Source: Pseudomonas sp. WJP1
GTDB taxonomy: Bacteria > Pseudomonadota > Gammaproteobacteria > Pseudomonadales > Pseudomonadaceae
NCBI RefSeq assembly: GCF_028471945.1
Contig: NZ_CP110128.1
Location: forward strand, 6,165,001 to 6,229,000
Direction of reading: 5' to 3'
DNA: 64,000 bases
Shown here: positions 1 to 9,046 of the stretch, piece after piece
Layout of the letters: every line of letters begins with the position of its first letter
Position numbering within the stretch: the stretch's first letter is position 1
The notes under the pieces: model-generated
What the model was told of the DNA's origin: nothing
Database searches by the model: none
Seen by the model: only the letters and a program-made list of their open reading frames with translations
Program-made: the position numbers and the translations under genes

Positions 1-1565
1 CCGGCGGTGGCGAGGAAGTTGGCAGCCCAGGACTCGGTGCGTTTGAGCGCCGGCACGAAGGAACCGAGCAGGTCCTGCAGCATGAAACGCCCGGCACGGG
101 TACCGGCGTCCACCGCGGTCAGGATGAACAGCGCTTCGAACAGGATCGCGAAGTGGTACCAGAACGCCATGGTGTTTTCACCTGGCAGCACACTGTGCAG
201 GATCTGCGCGATACCCACCGCCAGGGTCGGCGCACCGCCGGCACGGGCCAGGATGGTGGTTTCACCGATGTCGTGGGCCACCGCTTGCAGCGCTTCAGGG
301 GTAATCGCAAAGCCCCAGTTGCTGACCGCGGTCGCCACGGCCACCACATCACCGCCGACCACGGCGGCCGGGCTGTTCATGGCGAAGTACACGCCAGGCT
401 CGATTACCGAGGCAGCGACCATGGCCATGATCGCCACGAAGGACTCCATCAGCATGCCGCCGTAGCCGATGTAACGGGCGTTGACTTCGTTATCGAGCAG
501 CTTTGGCGTGGTGCCGGAAGAAATCAGTGCGTGGAAACCCGAAACCGCACCACAGGCGATGGTGATGAACAGGAACGGAAACAGGCCGCCCTTCCACACA
601 GGTCCCGTGCCGTCGACGAATTGGGTCAGGGCCGGCATTTTCAGCTCAGGCATGGTGATCAGGATGCCGATCGCCAGGGCGACGATAGTGCCGATTTTCA
701 GGAAGGTCGACAGGTAGTCACGGGGCGCCAGGATCAGCCACACCGGCAACGAGGCGGCCACGAAACCGTAACCGATCAGCATCCAGGTAATCTGCACGCC
801 GGTGAAGGTAAAGGCCTTGGCCCACACCGGGTCTGCTGCAATCTGCCCGCCGAGCCAGATCGACCCCAGCAGCAACAGCACGCCGATCACCGAAATTTCA
901 CCGATACGACCCGGCCGGATGTAGCGCATGTAGATGCCCATGAACATCGCGATCGGGATGGTCGCCATCACCGTGAAGATCCCCCACGGGCTCTCGGCCA
1001 GGGCCTTCACGACGATCAGGGCCAACACCGCGAGGATGATGATCATGATCAGGAAGCAGCCGAACAGCGCAATGGTCCCGGGGATGCGGCCCATTTCTTC
1101 ACGGACCATGTCACCAAGGGAGCGACCGTTGCGGCGAGTGGACATGAACAGGACCATGAAGTCCTGCACGGCACCGGCCAGTACCACGCCGGCAATCAGC
1201 CACAGCGTGCCGGGCAGGTAGCCCATCTGCGCCGCCAGTACCGGACCGACCAGCGGCCCTGCGCCGGCGATAGCCGCGAAGTGGTGACCGAAGAGGATAT
1301 GCTTGTTGGTCGGGACATAATCCAGACCGTCATTGTTGAGCACTGCGGGGGTAGCCCGGCGCGCATCGAGTTGCATGACATTATTGGCGATGAACAGACT
1401 GTAGTAACGATACGCCACCAGATAGATGGCCACGGCAGCGACCACAATCCACAAAGCGTTGATCGCTTCACCTCGGCGCAGTGCCACTACGCCCAGGGCG
1501 CACGCCCCAACGATTGCCAGCACCAGCCAGGGTAAGTGGCGTAGCGGGCTATTATTATTTTTCAT
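1..1565 (-). CDS. cstA: Carbon starvation protein A, peptide/pyruvate transporter family (C-terminus outside window)
   Basis: Inner-membrane CstA-family permease. The family imports peptides and, in some bacteria, pyruvate during carbon limitation. The ATG at 1563-1565 opens a very hydrophobic protein; 521 codons lie in the window and the remainder runs off the left edge. Family landmarks are visible: the segment NNDGLDYVPTNKHILFGHHF near residues 75-95, AGAGPLVGPVLAAQMGYLPG just after it, and many membrane spans. It is transcribed away from the PilZ gene, with about 150 bp between them. The long open frames on the opposite strand here are shadows of this GC-rich gene. Identification is firm; substrate preference cannot be read from sequence. 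Confidence 0.95.
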   Translation of the reverse strand, partial: MKNNNSPLRHLPWLVLAIVGACALGVVALRRGEAINALWIVVAAVAIYLVAYRYYSLFIANNVMQLDARRATPAVLNNDGLDYVPTNKHILFGHHFAAIAGAGPLVGPVLAAQMGYLPGTLWLIAGVVLAGAVQDFMVLFMSTRRNGRSLGDMVREEMGRIPGTIALFGCFLIMIIILAVLALIVVKALAESPWGIFTVMATIPIAMFMGIYMRYIRPGRIGEISVIGVLLLLGSIWLGGQIAADPVWAKAFTFTGVQITWMLIGYGFVAASLPVWLILAPRDYLSTFLKIGTIVALAIGILITMPELKMPALTQFVDGTGPVWKGGLFPFLFITIACGAVSGFHALISSGTTPKLLDNEVNARYIGYGGMLMESFVAIMAMVAASVIEPGVYFAMNSPAAVVGGDVVAVATAVSNWGFAITPEALQAVAHDIGETTILARAGGAPTLAVGIAQILHSVLPGENTMAFWYHFAILFEALFILTAVDAGTRAGRFMLQDLLGSFVPALKRTESWAANFLATA

Positions 1566-1716
1566 TTTATTATTCCAGCCAGAGTGGACAAGAAAGACAG
1601 CCACCTCGAGTTTAGCTTGCCTGACAGCAAAGGCCATACCCCGACATTGGTCCAGACACCTGGCGGCCTTTTGCAATGCCGGTCTATAGTCAGCGTACAT
1701 TTCCGAGGATCGTGCC

Positions 1717-2085
1717 ATGAGCGAGCACCCTGCCGAACGCCGCCGCTTCAAACGTATTGCGTTCGATGCCAGAACCGAGCTGGGCCAAGGAGCGTTCATC
1801 TGGCCGGTGAAGCTGATCGATCTGTCGCTCAAGGGCTTGCTGATCGAGCGTCCGGAACCGTGGCTTGGTAATTCGCAGCAGGATTTTTTTGTCGACATCC
1901 ATCTGAGCGAAGACACCGCCATCGCAATGGATGTGCAGTTGACCCATCAAGACCATGGACAATTGGGTTTCGTGTGCCGGCATATCAGCCTGGAATCGAT
2001 TGAACGCCTGCGGCGATTGATTGAATTCAACCTGGGTGATCCGCAGGAGCTTGAGCGGGAACTGGGCGCCCTCATCGAAATCTGA
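1717..2085 (+). CDS. PilZ domain protein, probable c-di-GMP binder
   Basis: Small (122 aa) single-domain cytoplasmic protein. Both c-di-GMP-binding signatures of PilZ domains are present: an arginine-rich RRRFKR at residues 8-13 and a D-x-S-x-x-G motif (DLSLKG) near residue 35. No other domain or membrane segment is visible, so it most likely acts as a free c-di-GMP receptor that talks to an unknown partner. It stands alone between divergent cstA and convergent radA, and its 3' end runs directly into a REP pair. Confidence in the domain is high; its target is unknown. Confidence 0.9.
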   Translation: MSEHPAERRRFKRIAFDARTELGQGAFIWPVKLIDLSLKGLLIERPEPWLGNSQQDFFVDIHLSEDTAIAMDVQLTHQDHGQLGFVCRHISLESIERLRRLIEFNLGDPQELERELGALIEI

Positions 2086-2090
2086 TTCAA

Positions 2091-2199
2091 CCCCTGTAGG
2101 AGCGAGCCTGCTCGCGATGGACTCGAGAACGCTGTGGGGTGTCAGGCTCACAGCGTTTTCGTTGACAACCATCGCGAGCAGGCTCGCTCCTACAGGGGA
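2091..2199. repeat. REP pair (inverted) between pilZ gene and radA
   Basis: Two REP sequences in inverted orientation (CCCCTGTAGGAGCGAGCCTG on the left, its complement on the right) flank a spacer of about 50 bp. The element fills the gap between two convergent genes, the usual REPIN location in Pseudomonas. The same core recurs near 39.5 and 56.9 kb. Confidence 0.9.
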
Positions 2200-2205
2200 T
2201 TGGCG

Positions 2206-3573
<1,368 letters not shown>

Positions 3574-4148
3574 CTGAACTCCCGGCAAAAACCGCGATGA
3601 TAGCTCAGGTCAGCTGCCCTGGTACGTCGCGATTGATACCAGGTAATCTCAAGTGAATACTTCAAAACCTATTCGGCGAAACTCGAATAAACGTCTACAA
3701 ACTAAATACACAATATTTAAACCAAGAAAAAGTTACTTACACACAAACGCCAAAAACACCTAAACACTTCTCAACCATTGCAGAAAAAACCTGTACAGAC
3801 ATTAACCATAAACTTCTACGACGTACAACAATAGCTCCCTGAAAATCGCCACACTAATATAGTCGCCTGCCTTCGATGCCCGCTGAGTTGATTATCAAAT
3901 TGACCGTGTCGCAACATTGGAATCAAACCTTGCAACCCATTGCGACTTTCGCGCCGACCACTCGCCAGATTGCCAAGTGCCGAAAGACAGCTGCGAAGCA
4001 ATACCGATGGAGATAAGACATTTTGTGCACTTTTTGCAAGCGGTCCGGTCCTTTGCAGGCGGACCCCGCACGCAGTCGTGACGAGCAGGATGCGATTTGC
4101 TGAATTACACTGCGCTCACCAACCTCATCTGTAACAAGGAAATGACCT
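3574..4148. other. AT-rich intergenic region between radA and mscL
   Basis: No gene is supported in these 575 bp. About 3630-3860 is conspicuously A/T-rich, with runs such as AAACTAAATACACAATATTTAAACC, in an otherwise GC-rich window. It must hold the outward promoters of radA and mscL. The composition suggests binding of MvaT/MvaU-type H-NS-like proteins, which is inference from base content alone. Confidence 0.5.
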
Positions 4149-4562
4149 ATGGGCGTGATAAACGAGTTCAAGGCCTTCGCGGTCAAAGGCAATGTGATTG
4201 ACATGGCCGTCGGTATCATCATCGGCGCCGCTTTCGGCAAGATCGTGACGTCGTTTGTCGGCGATGTGATCATGCCCCCTATTGGCTTGCTGATCGGCGG
4301 AGTGGACTTCAGTGACCTGGCCATTACGCTCAAGGCCGCCCAGGGCGATGTCCCGGCCGTGGTCCTGGCGTACGGCAAGTTCATCCAGACCCTGATTGAC
4401 TTCGTCATCGTGGCCTTCGCGATCTTCATGGGCGTCAAGGCCATCAACCGCCTCAAGCGCGAAGAAGCCGTCGCGCCCACCCTGCCGCCGGTTCCGACCA
4501 AGGAAGAAGAGTTGCTCGGTGAGATTCGCGACTTGCTTAAGGCCCAGAACAATCGACCCTGA
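4149..4562 (+). CDS. mscL: Large-conductance mechanosensitive channel
   Basis: Homopentameric inner-membrane channel that opens under membrane tension to release solutes on hypo-osmotic shock. The 137-aa length is typical. The amphipathic N-terminal helix ([20 protein letters not shown]) leads into TM1 with the glycine-rich pore lining ([13 protein letters not shown]), then the periplasmic loop, TM2 ([17 protein letters not shown]) and the charged cytoplasmic bundle at the C-terminus. AAGGA lies 8-12 nt before the ATG. A strong hairpin terminator follows directly. Convergent with fpr. Confidence 0.97.
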   Translation: MGVINEFKAFAVKGNVIDMAVGIIIGAAFGKIVTSFVGDVIMPPIGLLIGGVDFSDLAITLKAAQGDVPAVVLAYGKFIQTLIDFVIVAFAIFMGVKAINRLKREEAVAPTLPPVPTKEEELLGEIRDLLKAQNNRP

Positions 4563-4566
4563 ATCA

Positions 4567-4594
4567 AACGGCGCCCTCGAGGCGCCGTTTTTTT
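4567..4594 (+). terminator. Rho-independent terminator of mscL
   Basis: Stem AACGGCGCC / GGCGCCGTT with a 5-nt loop (CTCGA) and a run of seven T. It begins 5 nt after the mscL stop and touches the stop codon of convergent fpr. Confidence 0.92.
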
Positions 4595-5369
4595 ACCAGA
4601 AGTTCTCCACTGCCACCTGACCGGGCCGCCGACTGAGGCTCAAGTGCATGTCGCGCTGCTTGAGCAATTTGCGCGTGTCATCGATCATTTGCGGGTTGCC
4701 GCACAACATCACGCGCGAATGTTCCGGCGTCAGCGCCACACCAGCCGCCCGCTCCAGTTCGCCGTTTTCAATCAAGGTGGTGATCCGTCCGTTCAGGGCG
4801 CCTGGATGCTGCTCGCGGGTCACGGTGTTGATCAGCTGCAATTTGTGGGCAAATTCCTTCAAGTAGTCGCGCTGCGCCAGGCCTGCGATCAGCGCCTGGT
4901 AAGCCAGCTCCCTGGTCTCCCGGACGCTGTACACCAGGATGATTCTCTCGAATTTTTCCCAGACCTCGAAGTCCTGCAGGATCGATAGAAACGGCGCCAG
5001 ACCTGTACCGGTGGATAACAGCCACAAATCACGCCCGTCGACGAAGCGGTCGAGTGTCAGGTAGCCGAACGCCTGGCGATCGACCAGCAGCGTGTCGCCA
5101 ACGCCCAGCCGGCTGAGTTCGCTGGTGAATTCACCGCCGGGTACGACGATGGAAAAGAATTCGAGAAACTCGTCATAGGGTGAAGACACCATGGAATAGG
5201 CGCGCCAGACCGTACTGCCATCTCCCTTCACTACGCCCAGCCGCGCGAATTGCCCTGCGCGAAAGCGAAAACCTGCGTCCCTAGTGGCACGCAGGGTGAA
5301 CAGGTTCGGCGTCAACGGCTGGACGTCGAGCAAGGTTTGACGGGTAAATTTCTCTTCACTGGCGGTCAT
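4593..5369 (-). CDS. fpr: Ferredoxin-NADP+ reductase
   Basis: FAD enzyme that moves electrons between NADPH and ferredoxin or flavodoxin. It serves redox balance and iron-sulfur/heme metabolism. The 258-aa length fits bacterial subclass I Fpr. The FAD-binding RAYSMVSSPYD motif is near residue 50-60, the NADP-binding STGTGLAPFLS near 110-120, and the protein ends in aromatic residues (ENFW). I chose the ATG giving MTASEEKF, four residues inside the longer frame. It sits between mscL and the LuxR regulator, the order I recall from P. putida. Its upstream region (5385-5689) is AT-rich and shared with divergent ppoR. Confidence 0.95.
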   Translation of the reverse strand: MTASEEKFTRQTLLDVQPLTPNLFTLRATRDAGFRFRAGQFARLGVVKGDGSTVWRAYSMVSSPYDEFLEFFSIVVPGGEFTSELSRLGVGDTLLVDRQAFGYLTLDRFVDGRDLWLLSTGTGLAPFLSILQDFEVWEKFERIILVYSVRETRELAYQALIAGLAQRDYLKEFAHKLQLINTVTREQHPGALNGRITTLIENGELERAAGVALTPEHSRVMLCGNPQMIDDTRKLLKQRDMHLSLSRRPGQVAVENFW

Positions 5370-5689
5370 CGCAGGCTCCTTCAACGCATGACCGCAGTGT
5401 CTCGCAAAGCGGTCCCCATAAACACCGGCGATTTGTAATGGCTTTACCGAAACATCATCAAACGCATAACAATCTCATAAATATTTAACCGCCTAGTTAG
5501 TAACGTTCAACACGAAGTTTGTATTAGTACCGACATTTAATAAACTTTTTAAACTCAATTCCATATAGAACCACAAATCTTATTTAGAAATCGAAACAAA
5601 GCAAAAAGTTCCCACCGTCACGTACGAAAAGTCCTACAATCCGTGCGTATTGGTTTTGGATCCATACACCAAGGCACGGGAGTACAGAG
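5370..5689. promoter_or_regulatory. AT-rich divergent promoter region, fpr / ppoR
   Basis: About 300 bp without a gene, markedly A/T-rich between 5440 and 5620. It must carry the promoters of divergent fpr and ppoR. I looked for an 18-20 bp lux-box dyad and found none convincing. Confidence 0.5.
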
Positions 5690-6421
5690 ATGGAAAGATG
5701 GAAGGAATCACAACTCAGACAGTTATCCAGCGCAACGGAGCTCGACACCGCTTATGAGGTAGCGCTGCGTTTCGCTAAAAACATCGGCTATAAATTTTTC
5801 GAGTTTTCAGTAACTTACAAATCCAGATCTGATCAAGCAAATACGCTTAAGCTCAACAATTATCCCAAAAGCTGGAACACGGAGTATGAACAAAAAAAAT
5901 TCAACAACATCGACCCAGTAGTGGCTCATTGCAATCAAACTATGCTGCCCGTTCTTTGGAGTGAAGAGCTCTTTTCCCAGGTGCCCTCGATGTGGGAGGC
6001 GCTTGGGTTGCAAGGAATTCAGCACGGCTGGTCGCAATCGGTACAGGACGATAATAGCGATCAGTGCAGCATCCTGAGCCTGGCCAGGAGCCATTGTCCA
6101 ATCAGTGCGTTTGAGCTGTACGAAAATTTAGGCTTTTCCGTTTTCATGGGTCAGCACCTGCATGCGCTGGCCGCGCAATCACTCCCAAGGCCCCCCCCAA
6201 AATTGGTTGCCGCGCATTTGTCGCTGCGGGAAATCGACGTGCTGAAGCTCGCGGCCGATGGCAAGACGGCTTACGAGAGTGCCAGGATCCTCAACCTCAG
6301 TGCACGCACCATCAATTTTCATGTACAGAGTGCGATTGAAAAACTGGGCGTCAATAACAAGATTTCGGCAGTCATTGCCGCGGCCAAGGCCGGTTATCTC
6401 AGCAGCGGCGCGCTACGCTGA
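5690..6421 (+). CDS. ppoR: LuxR-family AHL-responsive solo regulator, PpoR-like
   Basis: Quorum-sensing type transcription factor of 243 aa. The N-terminal autoinducer domain keeps the residues that contact acyl-homoserine lactone in TraR/LuxR: W62, Y66, D75-P76, W90 and G113. The C-terminal LuxR helix-turn-helix (residues about 175-235) has the conserved E181, L185 and G191. No luxI-type synthase lies anywhere in the window, so it is a solo. Its place between fpr and rlmG matches my recollection of PpoR in P. putida, a solo reported to affect surface motility and fitness. The gene is more AT-rich than its neighbours. The family is certain; the name rests on synteny. Confidence 0.85.
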   Translation: MERWKESQLRQLSSATELDTAYEVALRFAKNIGYKFFEFSVTYKSRSDQANTLKLNNYPKSWNTEYEQKKFNNIDPVVAHCNQTMLPVLWSEELFSQVPSMWEALGLQGIQHGWSQSVQDDNSDQCSILSLARSHCPISAFELYENLGFSVFMGQHLHALAAQSLPRPPPKLVAAHLSLREIDVLKLAADGKTAYESARILNLSARTINFHVQSAIEKLGVNNKISAVIAAAKAGYLSSGALR

Positions 6422-6586
6422 TCACAAAACTCGCGGGTAATCCAAAAGAAAAAAACGTACCATTTGCATCCCGCTTGAGTGATGACGTGTAAAACATCAT
6501 GCCGCAGTTCACTCGAACCGTCCCGCCCGCAACAACGCCTCAGGGCCGCGGAACATCCTCGACCATCTATCAGAGCCTCCTGCCCG

Positions 6587-7711
6587 ATGCCCTTGCTTGA
6601 AACCCCGTTCGCCCAGCTCGACCTGATCCGCCAGCCCGAACAGCAGAACGAACCACTGCAAGCCTTTGATGCTGCAGATGAGTACCTGCTCAATCACCTG
6701 GCTGAACAGCTGCCCGCGGCAAATACGCGGGTGTTGGTGCTGAACGACAGTTTCGGCGCATTGGCCGTCAGCCTGGCAGGCAAGGTAAATGTGACCAGCA
6801 GCGGCGATTCGTTCCTGGCCTTGCAGGGGCTGGAAAAGAATCTGGCCCGTAATGGCCAGTCGTTTGATGCCGTGCCCCACGTACCGGCCAGCGAACCTTT
6901 CACGGGGCCTTTCGACCGCGTGCTGATCCGGGTGCCGAAGACACTGGCATTACTGGAAGAACAATTGATCCGCCTGCAAGGCCAATTGGCTCCCGGCGCC
7001 CAGGTGATCGCCGGGGCAATGATCAAACATCTACCGCGCGCGGCGGGCGATCTGCTTGAGCGCTATATTGGCCCTGTGCAGGCCTCGCTGGCGGTAAAAA
7101 AAGCCCGTCTGTTGATCGCTACGCCTCAAGCCAAAGCTGCCGTCGTCTCGCCCTACCCGACCCGCTATCGACTTGATGAGCCGGCGATCGAACTGCTCAA
7201 TCACGCCAACGTGTTCTGCCGTGAAGGCCTGGACATAGGCACGCGAGCCTTCTTGCCGCACCTGCCGAAGAACCTTGGCAGCGCAAGGGTCGCCGATCTG
7301 GGTTGCGGTAACGGCGTGCTGGCCATCGCCAGTGCCCTACAAAACCCCGAGGCCCGCTACACGCTGGTAGATGAATCCTTCATGGCAGTGCAATCGGCCA
7401 CCGAAAACTGGCGCGCCACGCTGGGTGAACGGGAGGTGATCGTGCGGGCCGGCGATGGCTTGGCCGGGCAGGAACCCCAGTCATTGGACGTGGTGCTCTG
7501 CAATCCACCGTTTCACCAACAACAGGTCGTCGGCGACTTCCTTGCCTGGCGGATGTTCCAGCAAGCCCGGGAGGCGCTGGTGGTGGGTGGTGCGCTGTAC
7601 ATCGTCGGCAACCGTCATTTGGGCTACCACAGCAAGTTGGCGCGGTTGTTCCGCGGGGTCGAGCAAGTGGCGGCCACCCCGAAATTCGTGATCCTCAAGG
7701 CTCGCAAGTAA
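6587..7711 (+). CDS. rlmG: 23S rRNA (guanine-1835-N2)-methyltransferase
   Basis: SAM-dependent methyltransferase that modifies G1835 of 23S rRNA. At 374 aa it matches the two-domain RlmG/RsmC architecture: an inactive N-terminal methyltransferase-like half and a catalytic C-terminal half. The latter has the SAM loop VADLGCGNGVLAIA near residue 240 and the catalytic NPPF motif (CNPPFHQQQ) near 305. The ATG at 6587 (MPLLETPF) is used; the frame is open further upstream but those residues are not family-like. A perfect bidirectional terminator follows. Confidence 0.94.
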   Translation: MPLLETPFAQLDLIRQPEQQNEPLQAFDAADEYLLNHLAEQLPAANTRVLVLNDSFGALAVSLAGKVNVTSSGDSFLALQGLEKNLARNGQSFDAVPHVPASEPFTGPFDRVLIRVPKTLALLEEQLIRLQGQLAPGAQVIAGAMIKHLPRAAGDLLERYIGPVQASLAVKKARLLIATPQAKAAVVSPYPTRYRLDEPAIELLNHANVFCREGLDIGTRAFLPHLPKNLGSARVADLGCGNGVLAIASALQNPEARYTLVDESFMAVQSATENWRATLGEREVIVRAGDGLAGQEPQSLDVVLCNPPFHQQQVVGDFLAWRMFQQAREALVVGGALYIVGNRHLGYHSKLARLFRGVEQVAATPKFVILKARK

Positions 7712-7715
7712 CGCG

Positions 7716-7746
7716 CAAAAAAACCCTCCAGCTGGAGGGTTTTTTA
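7716..7746. terminator. Bidirectional terminator between rlmG and the cio operon
   Basis: Perfect palindrome ACCCTCCAGCTGGAGGGT with an A-run before and a T-run after it, so it can stop transcription from both convergent sides. Confidence 0.93.
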
Positions 7747-7786
7747 TTTCACGCCCGGGAGGCTGCGGGACGGGATGTCGATTGTT

Positions 7787-7954
7787 TCAGTGAGTGCTCA
7801 GGCCTGCGGCGTTCATGAACATCCGCATCAGGCTGGCCACGATGAACAGCGCACCGACGCTGCCAGCCCAGATCATGGCCAACCAGCCGAGCCGCTGCCA
7901 CAGCGGCTTTTTTTCGGCTTCTTCAATGTCGTGCAGGGAATGTTTACCGGCCAT
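7787..7954 (-). CDS. DUF2474-type small membrane protein, candidate third subunit of the Cio oxidase
   Basis: A 55-aa protein beginning MAGKHSLHDIEEAEKKPLW, followed by one membrane span (WLAMIWAGSVGALFIVASLM) and a short C-terminal tail. TACTAAGAAATGG-type context has no strong Shine-Dalgarno. It lies 81 bp downstream of cioB on the same strand, where cytochrome bd operons carry CydX/CydZ-type single-span subunits. Position, size and topology all fit that role, but involvement in oxidase assembly is inference. The terminator at 7716-7746 closes the operon after it. Confidence 0.82.
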   Translation of the reverse strand: MAGKHSLHDIEEAEKKPLWQRLGWLAMIWAGSVGALFIVASLMRMFMNAAGLSTH

Positions 7955-7992
7955 TTCTTAGTACTCCTGGGAAAAATGGCGCCTGTGAAGAC

Positions 7993-8022
7993 GCCATCGC
8001 GAGCGAGCTTTGCTCCTACAGG
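7993..8022. repeat. Single degenerate REP between cioB and the small membrane protein gene
   Basis: GCCATCGCGAGCGAGCTTTGCTCCTACAGG-type sequence is one REP half of the class seen at 2.1 kb, without an inverted partner. It lies inside the presumed operon. Confidence 0.6.
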
Positions 8023-8035
8023 TTTGATGCGTGCT

Positions 8036-9043
8036 CTAGTGGTAACCGTCTTCATGGGTAACCTTGCCGCGGAACACGTAATAGCTCCAGAAGGTGTAAC
8101 CCAGGATGAACGGGATGATGAACAGCGTGCCCACCAGCATGAAGCCCTGGCTTTGCGGTGGTGCGGCGGCGTCCCAGATCGAGATCGAAGGCGGGACGAT
8201 GTTCGGCCACAGGCTGATCCCCAGGCCGCTGTAACCGAGGAAGATCAGCACCAGTGTCAGCAAAAATGGTGTGTAGTGCGCGTTGCGGGCCACGGCACGG
8301 ATCAGGCCATAGAGCGTCACCAGCACCAGGATCGGCACGGGCAGGAACCAGAACAGGTTCGGCAGGGTGAACCAGCGGGCTGCGATCTCGGCGTGGGCCA
8401 GCGGGGTCCAGATGCTGACGATACCGATCACCGCCAACAACACGAACGCCAGGGGTCGCGCCAGGTCGTGCATCTGTTCCTGCAACTTGCCTTCGGTCTT
8501 CATGATCAGCCAAGTGCAACCCAGTAGCGCATACGCCACCACCAGCGCCGCGCCGCAGAACAGGGTGAAGGGCGTCAGCCAATCCAGCGAACCGCCGGCA
8601 AACTGCCGATCGACCACTGGCAAGCCATCGATGAACGCCCCCAGCGCAACGCCCTGGAAGAACGTCGCAACAATCGAGCCACCGATGAACGCCTTGTCCC
8701 ACAGGTGACGCTTGTCATCCTTGGCCTTGAAGCGGAACTCGAACGCCACGCCGCGGAAAATCAGCCCGATCAGCATGAAAATCAGCGGTAGATACAACGC
8801 CGAGAGCACCACCGAATAGGCCAGCGGGAAAGCCCCGAACAATGCCGCCCCGCCCAGTACCAGCCAGGTTTCGTTGCCGTCCCAGACCGGGGCGACGGTG
8901 TTCATCATGACGTCGCGGTCGGTCTTGCCGGGAATGAACGGGAAGAGGATGCCGATGCCCAGGTCAAACCCATCCATGACCACGTACATCATGATGCCGA
9001 AGATGATGATCACAGCCCAGATCAGCGGAAGATCAATACCCAT
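8036..9043 (-). CDS. cioB: Cyanide-insensitive cytochrome bd-type quinol oxidase subunit II
   Basis: Second subunit of the CIO terminal oxidase, which oxidises ubiquinol and reduces oxygen in the inner membrane. At 335 aa with about eight membrane spans it matches CydB/CioB. Conserved features are VVMDGFDLGIGIL near residues 20-35, PVWDGNETWLVLGG near 50-65 and IFRGVAFEFR near 95. Its ATG lies 3 nt after the cioA stop and its AAGGAG ribosome site overlaps the end of cioA, so the two are translationally coupled. Confidence 0.96.
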   Translation of the reverse strand: MGIDLPLIWAVIIIFGIMMYVVMDGFDLGIGILFPFIPGKTDRDVMMNTVAPVWDGNETWLVLGGAALFGAFPLAYSVVLSALYLPLIFMLIGLIFRGVAFEFRFKAKDDKRHLWDKAFIGGSIVATFFQGVALGAFIDGLPVVDRQFAGGSLDWLTPFTLFCGAALVVAYALLGCTWLIMKTEGKLQEQMHDLARPLAFVLLAVIGIVSIWTPLAHAEIAARWFTLPNLFWFLPVPILVLVTLYGLIRAVARNAHYTPFLLTLVLIFLGYSGLGISLWPNIVPPSISIWDAAAPPQSQGFMLVGTLFIIPFILGYTFWSYYVFRGKVTHEDGYH

Positions 9044-9046
9044 GAT

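Noticed and set aside
153..1535. Long plus-strand open frame opposite cstA
   Set aside because: Composition (His/Arg/Gln-rich) and lack of any family feature mark it as a shadow of the GC-rich cstA gene.
5440..5689. lux box upstream of ppoR
   Set aside because: No 18-20 bp dyad of the lux/las type could be found; only AT-rich sequence.
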